Source: Nitrospirillum sp034653355 (GTDB taxonomy: Bacteria; Pseudomonadota; Alphaproteobacteria; Azospirillales; Azospirillaceae). From it: 64,000 nt of DNA. Below are positions 8,571-17,231 of the stretch, piece after piece (position 1 is the stretch's first letter; every line of letters starts with the position of its first letter). The DNA lies in assembly GCF_034653355.1 (NCBI RefSeq), contig NZ_JAYEER010000004.1:930001-994000 (forward strand), written 5' to 3'. The notes beneath the pieces are model-generated. The model had not been told where the DNA came from, searched no databases, and was given only the letters and a program-made list of their open reading frames with translations. Both the position numbers and the translations under genes were made by a program.

Positions 8571-10052
8571 ATGAGTGTAGCGGTTTCCGGGGGGGTGCCC
8601 ATCACGGCGGCCCGTCCCGCCAGCCGGGAAGCCTATGTGGAGGATGTGGTCCGCGCGTTCACCATCGCGACCATGTTCTGGGGCATCGCCGCCTTCACGG
8701 TCGGCGTCCTGATTGCCTTCCAGTTGGCGTTTCCCGCGCTGAATTTCGGATTGGAATGGACCAGCTTCGGCCGCGTGCGGCCGCTGCACACGTCCGCGGC
8801 CATCTTCGCCTTCGGCGGCAACGCGCTGCTGGGCACCTCCTTCTTCGTGGTCCAGCGCACCTGCCGCGCCCCCCTGTTCGGCGGCGCGCTGCCGGCCTGG
8901 TTCATCTTCTGGGGCTATCAGCTGTTCATCGTGCTGGCCGGCACGGGCTACCTGATGGGTATCACCCAGGGCAAGGAATACGCCGAGCCCGAGTGGTACA
9001 CCGATCTGTGGCTGACCATCATCTGGGTCGCCTACCTGATCGTGTTCGCCGGCACGCTGATCAAGCGGCGTGAGCCGCACATCTACGTGGCCAACTGGTT
9101 CTACCTGGCGTTCATCATCACCATCGCCATGCTGCACATCGTCAACAACCTGGCGGTGCCCGTCAGCTTCACCGGCACGAAGAGCTACGGCGCCTTCGCC
9201 GGCGTGCAGGACGCGATGATCCAGTGGTGGTACGGCCACAACGCGGTGGGCTTCTTCCTGACCGCCGGCTTCCTGGGCATGATGTACTATTTCATCCCCA
9301 AGGCGGCGGAGCGGCCGGTCTATTCCTACCGCTTGTCCATCATCCACTTCTGGGCCCTGATCTTCCTCTACATCTGGGCCGGCCCGCACCACCTGCACTA
9401 CACGGCCCTGCCGGACTGGACGCAGACCCTGGGCATGGTGTTCTCCATCATGCTGTGGATGCCCAGCTGGGGCGGCATGATCAACGGCATCATGACCCTG
9501 TCGGGCGCCTGGGACAAACTGCGCACCAACCCGTCGCTGCGCTTCACGGTCACCGCCGTCGCCTTCTACGGCATGAGCACCTTCGAAGGCCCCGTCATGT
9601 CGGTGAAGCCGGTGAACGCGCTCAGCCACTACACCGACTGGACCATCGGCCACGTGCACTCCGGTGCCCTGGGCTGGGTCGCCTTCGTCACCTTCGGCGC
9701 CCTGTACTACCTGGTGCCGGTGCTGTGGCGGCGTAAGGGGCTGTGGAGCCAGACGCTGGTCGAATGGCACTTCTGGACCGCCACCCTGGGCATCGTGCTC
9801 TACATCACCTCGATGTGGGTGTCGGGCATCATGCAGGGCCTGATGTGGCGCGCCTACGACGACATGGGCTTCCTGCAGTACTCGTTCGTCGAGACGGTGG
9901 CCGCCATGCACCCCTACTACATCATCCGCGGCATGGGCGGCGTCCTGTTCCTGACCGGCGCCATCATCATGGCCTTCAACCTGATCCGCACCGTGAAGCA
10001 TGGCCAGCCGCTGGCGGAAGACCGGCCCGCGGGCCTGGTCGCGGCCGAGTGA
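8571..10052 (+). CDS. ccoN: cbb3-type cytochrome c oxidase subunit I
   Basis: This is the catalytic haem-copper subunit of the high-affinity cbb3 oxidase in the inner membrane, reducing O2 to water and contributing to proton transfer. About 12 membrane spans are visible, with the haem/CuB histidine regions in HTSAAIFAFGGNALLG, WWYGHNAVGFFLTAGFLG, the HHLHYTALPDW loop and a late YTDWTIGHVHSGALGW segment. The length of 493 residues is normal. The ATG behind GGGGGGTG was chosen over a TTG eight codons upstream. It is the first gene of ccoNOQP, followed 15 bp later by ccoO, and a FixK-type box lies upstream. Confidence 0.98.
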   Translation: MSVAVSGGVPITAARPASREAYVEDVVRAFTIATMFWGIAAFTVGVLIAFQLAFPALNFGLEWTSFGRVRPLHTSAAIFAFGGNALLGTSFFVVQRTCRAPLFGGALPAWFIFWGYQLFIVLAGTGYLMGITQGKEYAEPEWYTDLWLTIIWVAYLIVFAGTLIKRREPHIYVANWFYLAFIITIAMLHIVNNLAVPVSFTGTKSYGAFAGVQDAMIQWWYGHNAVGFFLTAGFLGMMYYFIPKAAERPVYSYRLSIIHFWALIFLYIWAGPHHLHYTALPDWTQTLGMVFSIMLWMPSWGGMINGIMTLSGAWDKLRTNPSLRFTVTAVAFYGMSTFEGPVMSVKPVNALSHYTDWTIGHVHSGALGWVAFVTFGALYYLVPVLWRRKGLWSQTLVEWHFWTATLGIVLYITSMWVSGIMQGLMWRAYDDMGFLQYSFVETVAAMHPYYIIRGMGGVLFLTGAIIMAFNLIRTVKHGQPLAEDRPAGLVAAE

Positions 10053-10067
10053 GCGGAGGGACCGAAA

Positions 10068-10793
10068 ATGAAATTCTCTCACGCCATCGTCGAAAAGAAC
10101 GTCGTCATCCTGGCGCTGCTGACCCTGATCACCGTGTCCATCGGTGGCCTGGTGCAGATCGTGCCCCTGTTCTCCATCGAAACCACGATCGAGCGGGTGG
10201 GCGGCGTGCGCCCCTACACCCCGCTGGAGCAGATGGGCCGCAACATCTACATCCGCGAGGGCTGCTACGTCTGCCACAGCCAGCAGATCCGCACCTTCCG
10301 TGATGAGGTGGAGCGCTATGGCCCCTACAGCCTGGCGGCGGAAAGCATGTACGACCATCCCTTCCAGTGGGGGTCCAAGCGTATCGGTCCGGACCTGGCC
10401 CGCGTCGGCGGCAAGTATTCCAACGACTGGCACGTCGCCCACCTGAAGGACCCGCGCGCCGTGGTGCCGGAGTTGATCATGCCGACCTACGCCTTCCTGG
10501 CCAGCCGTCCGCTGTCGGTGCCCAACATCCAGGACCACCTGAAGACCCTGCGCACCGTGGGCGTTCCCTACACCGACGACATGATCGCCAACGCCGCCGC
10601 CGACCTGAAGGCCCAGGCCGACCCGGACGCCGACACCAGCGGCCTGCTGAAGCGGTACCCGAAGGCGGTGGTGGGCAAGTTCAACACCGAAAGCGCGGAG
10701 CTGACGGAGATGGACGCCCTGGTGGCCTACCTGCAGATGCTGGGCACGCTGGTCGAGTTCAGCAAGCTGCAGCCCGAAGACCTGCATCAGTGA
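10068..10793 (+). CDS. ccoO: cbb3-type cytochrome c oxidase subunit II (monohaem c)
   Basis: Membrane-anchored monohaem cytochrome c subunit that relays electrons towards CcoN. One N-terminal membrane helix (VVILALLTLITVSIGGLVQI) is followed by the haem site CYVCH within the canonical IYIREGCYVCHSQQIR. The distal Met ligand is probably in the MPTYAFL segment. At 241 residues it is of standard size. It is the second gene of ccoNOQP, 10 bp before ccoQ. Confidence 0.98.
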   Translation: MKFSHAIVEKNVVILALLTLITVSIGGLVQIVPLFSIETTIERVGGVRPYTPLEQMGRNIYIREGCYVCHSQQIRTFRDEVERYGPYSLAAESMYDHPFQWGSKRIGPDLARVGGKYSNDWHVAHLKDPRAVVPELIMPTYAFLASRPLSVPNIQDHLKTLRTVGVPYTDDMIANAAADLKAQADPDADTSGLLKRYPKAVVGKFNTESAELTEMDALVAYLQMLGTLVEFSKLQPEDLHQ

Positions 10794-10803
10794 GGGGGAC
10801 GCC

Positions 10804-10995
10804 ATGGAAGAGTTCCACGCCCTGATCTCGCAAGTATGGCTGGTGTGGTTCGTGGCCTTGTTCAGCGGCATCGGCATCTGGGCCTATTGGCCCTCGCGCC
10901 GGCGCCGCCTGGACGACTGCGCCCGTATCCCGCTGCTGGATGACGCCGACCGTCCCCTACCCGTACGGCGGTCGGCGCCGACTATGAAAGGCTGA
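10804..10995 (+). CDS. ccoQ: cbb3-type oxidase small subunit CcoQ
   Basis: A 63-residue single-span protein: one hydrophobic helix (WLVWFVALFSGIGIWAYWP) and a basic RRRR stop-transfer stretch. This is the FixQ/CcoQ pattern that stabilises CcoNOP assembly. Position between ccoO and ccoP, 9-10 bp spacing on both sides, confirms the call. The C-terminal tail (ARIPLLDD) is also typical. Confidence 0.95.
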   Translation: MEEFHALISQVWLVWFVALFSGIGIWAYWPSRRRRLDDCARIPLLDDADRPLPVRRSAPTMKG

Positions 10996-11004
10996 GGTCC
11001 CCCC

Positions 11005-11874
11005 ATGTCGACCCACATCGAAAAAGACGCCCATACGGGCCGGGAGACCACCGGCCATGAATGGGATGGCATCAAGGAACTGAACACGCCGCTGCCCAAG
11101 TGGTGGCTGTACACCTTCTACGCCTGCATCGCCTTCGCCCTGGTCTACACCGTGCTGTATCCCGCCTGGCCGTCCTTGCACTCCCACACCAAGGGGGTGC
11201 TGGGCTGGACCCAGCGCGACACGGTCAAGTCCGCGCTGGACACCCGTCAGCAGACCCTGGCGCCTTTGAAGGCCAAGCTGCTGGCCACGCCCATCGGCGA
11301 CGTCGAGAAGGATCCGGAGCTGCGTGGTTACGTGCAGGCCGCCGGCCACATCGCCTTCGCCGAAAACTGCGCCGCCTGCCACGGCGCCGGCGGCGCCGGG
11401 GGCAAGGGCTTCCCCAACCTGGCCGACGACGATTGGCTGTGGGGCGGCACGCCGGAGCAGATCCTGCAGACCGTCACCTACGGCGTGCGCAATTCCAACC
11501 CGGACTCCCGCGTGTCGGACATGCCGCGCTTCGGCGCCGACGGCCTGCTGACCAAGGAGCAGATCAACGACGTGGCGGAATATGTGCTGAGCCTGTCGAA
11601 CACCGGAACGGACAAGGCGGCCGCCGGCCGCGGCGCCCAGGTGTTCGCGGACAACTGCGCCGCCTGCCACGGCGAGAAGGGCGACGGCAACCCCGACGTG
11701 GGCGCCCCCCGCCTGAACGACGCCATCTGGCTCTATGGCGGGGACAAGGCCACGGTCGTCCAGACCATCACTTACGCCCGGCGCGGCAGCATGCCGGCGT
11801 GGAGCGAACGCCTGGACCCCGCCACCGTCAAGCTGTTGGCCGCCTACGTGCACACCCTGGGTGGTGGGAAGTAA
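11005..11874 (+). CDS. ccoP: cbb3-type oxidase subunit III (dihaem c)
   Basis: Dihaem cytochrome c subunit that accepts electrons from soluble or membrane cytochromes c and passes them to CcoO. The N-terminal part holds the conserved HEWDGIKELNTPLPKWW segment and one membrane helix (~residues 34-55). Two haem c sites are present: CAACH at 122-126 and CAACH at 218-222, each with a downstream Met (SDMPRFG and GSMPAW). The length of 289 residues is standard. It is the last gene of ccoNOQP and is followed by a strong intrinsic terminator. Confidence 0.98.
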   Translation: MSTHIEKDAHTGRETTGHEWDGIKELNTPLPKWWLYTFYACIAFALVYTVLYPAWPSLHSHTKGVLGWTQRDTVKSALDTRQQTLAPLKAKLLATPIGDVEKDPELRGYVQAAGHIAFAENCAACHGAGGAGGKGFPNLADDDWLWGGTPEQILQTVTYGVRNSNPDSRVSDMPRFGADGLLTKEQINDVAEYVLSLSNTGTDKAAAGRGAQVFADNCAACHGEKGDGNPDVGAPRLNDAIWLYGGDKATVVQTITYARRGSMPAWSERLDPATVKLLAAYVHTLGGGK

Positions 11875-11972
11875 GACGCCGGGGGGATGGGACCATCCTT
11901 CCCCCAATTCCCCGACGCCCGCTTCCCCCAGTAGTTGTTACAGGGGGACCCCGCCCTGGGTCCGCACGAGAG

Positions 11973-12012
11973 AACCCCCGCCGCATACCCATCCGGCGGG
12001 GGTTTTTCTTTT
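11973..12012 (+). terminator. Intrinsic terminator after ccoNOQP
   Basis: An 11-bp perfect stem (AACCCCCGCCG / CGGCGGGGGTT) with a 10-base loop is followed by TTTCTTTT. It ends the ccoNOQP transcript about 100 bp after ccoP and separates it from ccoGHIS, so the two operons can be controlled independently. Confidence 0.9.
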
Positions 12013-12097
12013 CCCGATCCTGGCTTTTGACGCTTGGCAAGCGGTTGTTTTCACGCCCGTGACCTGCTGTCGCGGTGCGGCGGCGCCCAATGGGCGG

Positions 12098-12111
12098 TTG
12101 ATCTAGCGCAA
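12098..12111 (+). promoter_or_regulatory. Probable FixK/FNR-type box upstream of ccoG
   Basis: TTGAT-CTAG-CGCAA matches the FNR/FixK consensus TTGAT-N4-ATCAA in 8 of 10 informative bases, with a perfect left half. It is 87 bp before the ccoG start, suitable for activation of ccoGHIS. Apart from the terminator and this box, the ~320-bp gap between ccoP and ccoG shows no gene. Confidence 0.6.
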
Positions 12112-12197
12112 GGCGGGGGGGCGGCCGGGGCATAGGGTCCCTCCATATCCGCGTTGGTGGCCCAACCGTTGGGGCCCCGCCACGCGGTTGACACCGA

Positions 12198-13793
12198 ATG
12201 GACCGACCCATGGACACGACACCCACGGATGGCCGCCCCGCCGGAGAGGAACAGGGCGGTGAGGTATTGGACCGCCCCGCCAAGGCGGCCCGGGCCTCCG
12301 CCGCCCGCGATGGCCGCCCCCGCTCCATCAAGGTGGACCTGGAGAATGGTGACACGGGCAGCCTGTATGCCGAGCGCATCAAGGTTTATCCCAAGGCCGT
12401 GTCCGGCCGGTACCGCACCATCAAGTGGGCCGTCCTCGCCCTTTGCCTGGCCGTCTATTACACCGTGCCCTGGCTGCGTTGGGACCGGGGGCCGGGGGCG
12501 CCCGGTCAGGCCGTGCTGATCGACCTGTCGGCGCCGCGCGCCTATTTCTTCGGCATCGAGATCTGGCCGCAGGAGGTCTACTACATCACCGGCCTCCTGG
12601 TGCTGGCCGCCGTGGGCCTGTTCCTGGTGACGGCGCTGGCGGGGCGTGTCTGGTGCGGCTACGCCTGCCCGCAGACAGTGTGGACCGACCTGTTCATGGC
12701 GGTGGAGCGCTGGGTCGAAGGCGATCGCGGCGCCCGCATCCGCCTGGACCGCCAACCCTGGACGCGCGGGAAGGCGCTGCGCAAGACGGCCAAGCACGCC
12801 GCCTGGCTGGCCATCTCGCTGGCGACCGGTGGCGCCTGGGTCCTGTATTTCGACGACGCGCCCACGGCGCTGAAGGGCCTGTTCACCGGCCAGGCGACGG
12901 TCAGCGAATATTTCTTCGTCGGCCTGTTCACGGCGACGACCTATACGCTGGCCGGCTGGGCGCGCGAGCAGGTCTGCACCTATATGTGCCCCTGGCCGCG
13001 CATCCAGGGCTCGATGCTGGACGTGCATTCCCTGGTTGTGACCTATGAGGCCTGGCGGGGGGAGCGGCGCGGACCGCACAAGGCCGGCACCAGCTGGGAA
13101 GGGCGGGGCGACTGCATCGACTGCGGCCAGTGCATCACCGTCTGCCCCACCGGCATCGACATCCGCGATGGCCAGCAACTGGAATGCATCGGCTGCGGCC
13201 TGTGCATCGACAGCTGCAACGACATCATGGCCAAGGTCGATCGCCCGCCCAACCTGATCCGTTTCGATACCCTGGCCAACCAGGAAGCCAAGGCCCAGGG
13301 CCAGTCCAACCGCTATCGCCTGGTGCGGCCGCGCGTCGTGATCTACGCCCTGGTGCTGGCGATAGTGGGAGGCGTGATGCTGACGGCCCTGGAGACGCGC
13401 ACCACCATGGGCATCAGCGTGCTGCGCGACCGGGCCCCCCTGTACGTCACCCTGTCGGATGGCAGTCTGCGCAACGGCTACACCATCAAGGTCATCAACA
13501 AGCGGCGGGGCGAGAGCGCCTTCAGTCTGGGCGTGGTCGGCCAGCCGGGCGCCACCGTGGCGGTGCAGGACGTGGGCGAGGCGCATGGCGCGGACGGCGT
13601 GACCTTGGCCGTCCACGGCGATGCCGTCGCCACCTTCCGCGTCTTCGTCAGCCTGCCTCGCCAGTCGATGACCCGCGACGGCGGCGCCCAGGGCTCCATC
13701 CCCCTGGTGTTCAGCCTGACGGAGCGGGAGCCGATCCCCGCCCACACCACCTTCTACGAAGGCGTCTTCATGGGCCCCGGCGCCAAGCCCTGA
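12198..13793 (+). CDS. ccoG: Cytochrome oxidase assembly protein CcoG (FixG/RdxA)
   Basis: Membrane ferredoxin-like cupric reductase needed for copper delivery to cbb3 oxidase. The protein has several membrane spans, a conserved VWCGYACPQTVWTDLF segment, and two 4Fe-4S sites (CIDCGQCITVCP and CIGCGLCIDSC) in mid-protein. The C-terminal ~150 residues form an Ig-like periplasmic domain ending with the HTTFYEG motif. Length is 531 residues, including a 70-residue polar N-terminal extension. The start is the first of two close ATGs. It is the first gene of the assembly operon, 18 bp before ccoH. Confidence 0.97.
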   Translation: MDRPMDTTPTDGRPAGEEQGGEVLDRPAKAARASAARDGRPRSIKVDLENGDTGSLYAERIKVYPKAVSGRYRTIKWAVLALCLAVYYTVPWLRWDRGPGAPGQAVLIDLSAPRAYFFGIEIWPQEVYYITGLLVLAAVGLFLVTALAGRVWCGYACPQTVWTDLFMAVERWVEGDRGARIRLDRQPWTRGKALRKTAKHAAWLAISLATGGAWVLYFDDAPTALKGLFTGQATVSEYFFVGLFTATTYTLAGWAREQVCTYMCPWPRIQGSMLDVHSLVVTYEAWRGERRGPHKAGTSWEGRGDCIDCGQCITVCPTGIDIRDGQQLECIGCGLCIDSCNDIMAKVDRPPNLIRFDTLANQEAKAQGQSNRYRLVRPRVVIYALVLAIVGGVMLTALETRTTMGISVLRDRAPLYVTLSDGSLRNGYTIKVINKRRGESAFSLGVVGQPGATVAVQDVGEAHGADGVTLAVHGDAVATFRVFVSLPRQSMTRDGGAQGSIPLVFSLTEREPIPAHTTFYEGVFMGPGAKP

Positions 13794-13811
13794 TCCCGAG
13801 GAGTGACCGTC

Positions 13812-14327
13812 ATGACCGTCATCGAAATGCCCGGCCGCCAGCCGCTCAAGCCCAAGCGCTCCTTGATCCCGTGGATCTTCGTGGGCGGCATGGGTGTGGT
13901 GATCGTGGTGAACAGCATCCTGATCTATGTCGCCCTGCACAGCTGGACCGGCATCGTCACCGCCAAGCCTTATGAGCGCGGCATCGAATACAACAAGGTG
14001 CTGCAGGCCCAGGCCCAGCAGGACGCCTTGGGCTGGGTGTTCGACGCGGATATCGAGCCCTGGGGCGACGGCCCCAAGGGCACGGGCGTGCTGACCGTGC
14101 GCGTCAGTGACCGCGACGGCGCCGCCCTGGACGGCATGGCCCTGACGGGACGGCTGGTACGGCCCATCGACATCATGCCCGACGTGCCGCTGACCTTCAC
14201 CGCCGCCGGCAACGGCCGCTACACCGCCAGCGTCGCCCTGCCCAAGCACGGGCAGTGGGACCTGAAGCTGAAGGCGGAGAAGGGGGCCGACTGGTACCAC
14301 CTGACCCGCCGGCTGTTCGTGAAGTAG
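13812..14327 (+). CDS. ccoH: FixH/CcoH family assembly protein
   Basis: A 171-residue bitopic membrane protein: a basic N-terminus (KPKRSLIPW), one hydrophobic helix (IFVGGMGVVIVVNSILIYVAL) and a periplasmic beta-rich FixH domain containing YERGIEYNKVL and a late GRYTASVALPKHGQWDLKLKA. FixH/CcoH binds and stabilises the maturing oxidase. The ATG was preferred over a GTG three codons earlier because GAGGAG is then correctly spaced. It sits between ccoG and ccoI, as usual. Confidence 0.95.
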   Translation: MTVIEMPGRQPLKPKRSLIPWIFVGGMGVVIVVNSILIYVALHSWTGIVTAKPYERGIEYNKVLQAQAQQDALGWVFDADIEPWGDGPKGTGVLTVRVSDRDGAALDGMALTGRLVRPIDIMPDVPLTFTAAGNGRYTASVALPKHGQWDLKLKAEKGADWYHLTRRLFVK

Positions 14328-14346
14328 GGGCGGGGAGGACGCGGCC

Positions 14347-16740
14347 ATGCCCTTGGACAGCCTGACGGCGCACTGCCGGCACTGCGGTCAGCCCCTGATG
14401 GGGGCGGCGACGGAGCGGGGCGCCTTCTGCTGCCAGGGCTGCGCCGGCGCCTACACCCTGATCCATGACCTGGGGCTGGACGCCTATTACGACCGTCGGC
14501 CGGCGGAGGCCGCTGCCCCCGCCGTGGCGGATGACGGGGACGGCGCCGATCCCCTGTTGGGCCTGCCCGATGCGGTGGCGGTGGCGCCGGACGGCAGCTG
14601 CCTGCTGCGCCTCAGCGTCGACGGCTTGCACTGCGGCGCCTGCCTGTGGCTGATCGAGGCGGCGGTGACCAAGCACCATCCCGAGGTGCGCTCCGCCCGG
14701 GCCAACCTGACCACGCGCTGCCTGACCCTGCGCTGGACTGGCGCGCCCGCCCAGGCCGTGGACTACGCCCGGCTGGTGACGGGGCTGGGTTACCGCGTGG
14801 CACCCTTCGGTGGCGCCGGCGCGGGGGCCGACCCGGCGGCGGCACAGGAACGAGCCCTGCTGCGCCGTCTGGCGCTAGCGGGTTTCGCCGCCGCCAACGT
14901 CATGCTGCTGTCCGTTTCCGTCTGGTCAGGGGCGGACGCCATGGGCGACGCCACCCGCACGCTGCTCCACTGGGTATCGGCCCTGATCGCCCTGCCCACG
15001 GTGGCCATCGCCGGCCAGCCCTTCTTCCAGTCGGCCCTGGCGGCGTTGCGGGCCGGGCGTACCAATATGGACGTGCCCATTTCGGTGGGCGTGCTGCTGA
15101 CCACGGGCATGAGCGTGGTGATGACGGCCCAGCATGGGGAGCACGCCTATTTCGACGGCGCCGTCATGTTGCTGTTCTTCCTGCTGGTGGGCCGCTATCT
15201 GGACAGTCGGGCGCGCGGCCGGGCGCGTTCGGCCGCCGCCCATTTGCTGGCCCTGAACCAGGCGCCCGTGACGGTTCTGGACGCCGACGGCCTGCCCCAG
15301 GTGGTGCCGCCCGCCCGGGTGTCCCTGGGCGCCACCGTGCTGGTCGCGGCGGGGGAGCGCATCGGCGTGGACGGCACGGTGGCCGAGGGCGTGTCCGACC
15401 TGGATGCCAGCCTGGTGACGGGCGAGACGTTGCCCCTGGCGGTGGCGCCCGGCGCCCAGGTCTTCGCCGGCATGATCAACCGCACCGCCCCCTTGCGCCT
15501 GACCGCCACGGCTAGCGGCGAGGGCACGCTGCTGGCCGAGATGGTACGCCTGCTGGAGGCGGCGGAGCAGGGGCGGGCGCGCCATGTCCTGCTGGCCGAC
15601 CGCATCGCCCGGGCCTACACGCCCGTGGTGCATCTGACGGCGCTGACCACATTCCTGGCCTGGGTGTTCCTGGGCCATGCCGCCTGGTACCAGGCGCTGC
15701 TGATCGCCGTATCCGTCCTGATCATCACCTGCCCCTGCGCCCTGGCGCTGGCGGTGCCGGCGGTGCAGGTCACGGCCAGCGGCCGGTTGATGCGCCAGGG
15801 CATCCTGCTGAAATCCGCCACGGCGTTGGAACGCCTGGCGCCGGTGGACACCGTGGTGTTCGACAAGACCGGCACCCTGACCCTGGGCCGTCCCGACCTG
15901 CTGCCCGACCCCACCCTGACGGCGGCGGAGCTGGAGCTGGCCGCCCGGCTGGCCCGCGCGTCGCGTCATCCCCTGTCGCGGGCGTTGGCCCGCGCCGCCG
16001 GCCCCGGCCCGGTTGCCGAGGGCGTGGTGGAGGTGCCGGGGGGCGGCCTGCGCTGGAGGGGACCGCAGGGCTTCGTCCGCCTGGGCTCCAGAGCCTTCTG
16101 CGGCGTGACGGATGCGGACGACGAGGGGCGGGCGGGACCGGAGCTGTGGTTCAGCCGCTGTGGCCAGCCGCCCCGGCGCTTTCTGTTCGCCGACCGGCCC
16201 CGCCGCGACGCCGCCGCCGTGGTGGCGGAGCTGAAGGCCGCCGGCTACCGGGTGGAGCTGCTGTCCGGCGACCGCGCCGTCACCGCCCAGGCCCTGGCGG
16301 CGGAGGTCGGCATCGATATCGTGCGTGCCGATGCCCGGCCGGCCGACAAGTGCGCGCACCTGGCGGCGCTGCGGGCGGAAGGGCGGAACGTCCTGATGGT
16401 GGGCGATGGGCTGAACGATGCCGCGGCGCTGGCCGCCGCCGACGTCTCGCTCAGCCCGGCCAGCGCCGTGGACGTGACCCAGACGGCGGCTGACGTGGTG
16501 TTCCAGGGCGATGGCTTGGCCGCGGTGGCGGAGACGCTGGCCGTGGCCCGGCGGGCCCGCGCCCTGGTGCGCCAGAACCTGGCCTTCACCCTGCTGTACA
16601 ACCTGTGCGCCGTGCCGGTGGCCATGGCCGGCCTCGCCACGCCGTTCGTGGCCGCCGCCGCCATGTCGGGATCGTCCCTGGCGGTCATGGCCAACGCCCT
16701 GCGCCTGGGCGGTAAGAAATCCCCCGACGGAGGTCAATGA
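14347..16740 (+). CDS. ccoI: Copper-translocating P1B-type ATPase CcoI (FixI)
   Basis: Exports Cu+ across the inner membrane for cbb3 oxidase maturation. The N-terminal region has a Cys-rich segment (CRHCGQ, CCQGCAGAY; residues ~10-36) typical of FixI, then a heavy-metal-associated domain with C96-G-A-C99. The membrane metal site is C462-P-C464, the phosphorylated Asp is D506 in DKTGTLTLG, the HP motif is SRHPLSR, and the hinge is GDGLNDAAAL (686 on). The length of 797 residues is normal. Its TGA overlaps the ccoS start by 4 bp, so the two are translationally coupled. Confidence 0.97.
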   Translation: MPLDSLTAHCRHCGQPLMGAATERGAFCCQGCAGAYTLIHDLGLDAYYDRRPAEAAAPAVADDGDGADPLLGLPDAVAVAPDGSCLLRLSVDGLHCGACLWLIEAAVTKHHPEVRSARANLTTRCLTLRWTGAPAQAVDYARLVTGLGYRVAPFGGAGAGADPAAAQERALLRRLALAGFAAANVMLLSVSVWSGADAMGDATRTLLHWVSALIALPTVAIAGQPFFQSALAALRAGRTNMDVPISVGVLLTTGMSVVMTAQHGEHAYFDGAVMLLFFLLVGRYLDSRARGRARSAAAHLLALNQAPVTVLDADGLPQVVPPARVSLGATVLVAAGERIGVDGTVAEGVSDLDASLVTGETLPLAVAPGAQVFAGMINRTAPLRLTATASGEGTLLAEMVRLLEAAEQGRARHVLLADRIARAYTPVVHLTALTTFLAWVFLGHAAWYQALLIAVSVLIITCPCALALAVPAVQVTASGRLMRQGILLKSATALERLAPVDTVVFDKTGTLTLGRPDLLPDPTLTAAELELAARLARASRHPLSRALARAAGPGPVAEGVVEVPGGGLRWRGPQGFVRLGSRAFCGVTDADDEGRAGPELWFSRCGQPPRRFLFADRPRRDAAAVVAELKAAGYRVELLSGDRAVTAQALAAEVGIDIVRADARPADKCAHLAALRAEGRNVLMVGDGLNDAAALAAADVSLSPASAVDVTQTAADVVFQGDGLAAVAETLAVARRARALVRQNLAFTLLYNLCAVPVAMAGLATPFVAAAAMSGSSLAVMANALRLGGKKSPDGGQ

Positions 16741-16904
16741 TGAACAGCCTGCTTTTCCTCATCCCCGCCGCCCTGCTGCTGGGCGGGCTGGGGCTTTGCG
16801 CCTTCCTCTGGGCGGTGCGCGACGGCCAGTTCGAGGACCTCGACGGCTCCGCCACCCGCATCCTGTACGAGGATGAAACACCGCTGCCCAAGCGGCCCGT
16901 TTGA
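16737..16904 (+). CDS. ccoS: cbb3 oxidase maturation protein CcoS
   Basis: A 55-residue protein beginning MMNSLLFLIPAALLLGG. It has one membrane helix, then the diagnostic AFLWAVRDGQFEDLDG segment, followed by the ILYEDE region of CcoS. CcoS is needed to insert haem and copper into the oxidase. The start codon overlaps the ccoI stop; either of two adjacent ATGs could be used. It is the last gene of ccoGHIS. Confidence 0.95.
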   Translation: MMNSLLFLIPAALLLGGLGLCAFLWAVRDGQFEDLDGSATRILYEDETPLPKRPV

Positions 16905-16930
16905 CACCTGACCTGATGGAGTGAGTTCCC

Positions 16931-17146
16931 ATGAAAGCGTCCAACACCCTGCCGGCCGTCATCGTTCATGGCATGGGCATCATCGTGGCTGTGCTGGGCC
17001 TGTTCTTCGCCGCCGGATCCACCGACTTGGCGGGCTACATCGATGGCCTGCTGTTCGTCGCCTTCGGCGTGCTGGTCAATTTCTTCACCATCGCCCGCAC
17101 CGTCGGCGGTCATCAGGACGAGTTGGCGCAGCAGCCGGCGGAGTGA
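16931..17146 (+). CDS. Small two-span membrane protein downstream of ccoS
   Basis: A 71-residue protein with two hydrophobic helices (AVIVHGMGIIVAVLGLFFAAG and GYIDGLLFVAFGVLVNFFTIA) and a polar C-terminus. No family is recognised. It starts 26 bp after ccoS behind a GGAGTGAG ribosome binding site, so it is probably the last gene of the cbb3 assembly transcript. A part in oxidase assembly is suggested only by position. Confidence 0.7.
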   Translation: MKASNTLPAVIVHGMGIIVAVLGLFFAAGSTDLAGYIDGLLFVAFGVLVNFFTIARTVGGHQDELAQQPAE

Positions 17147-17231
17147 AGCCAGCGGATGCGGCCACCCGGCATCTGAGGGCGGATAAACATGATCACTGGC
17201 GCGGGATCGGGGGCGTCCCTATCTTTGCGCC

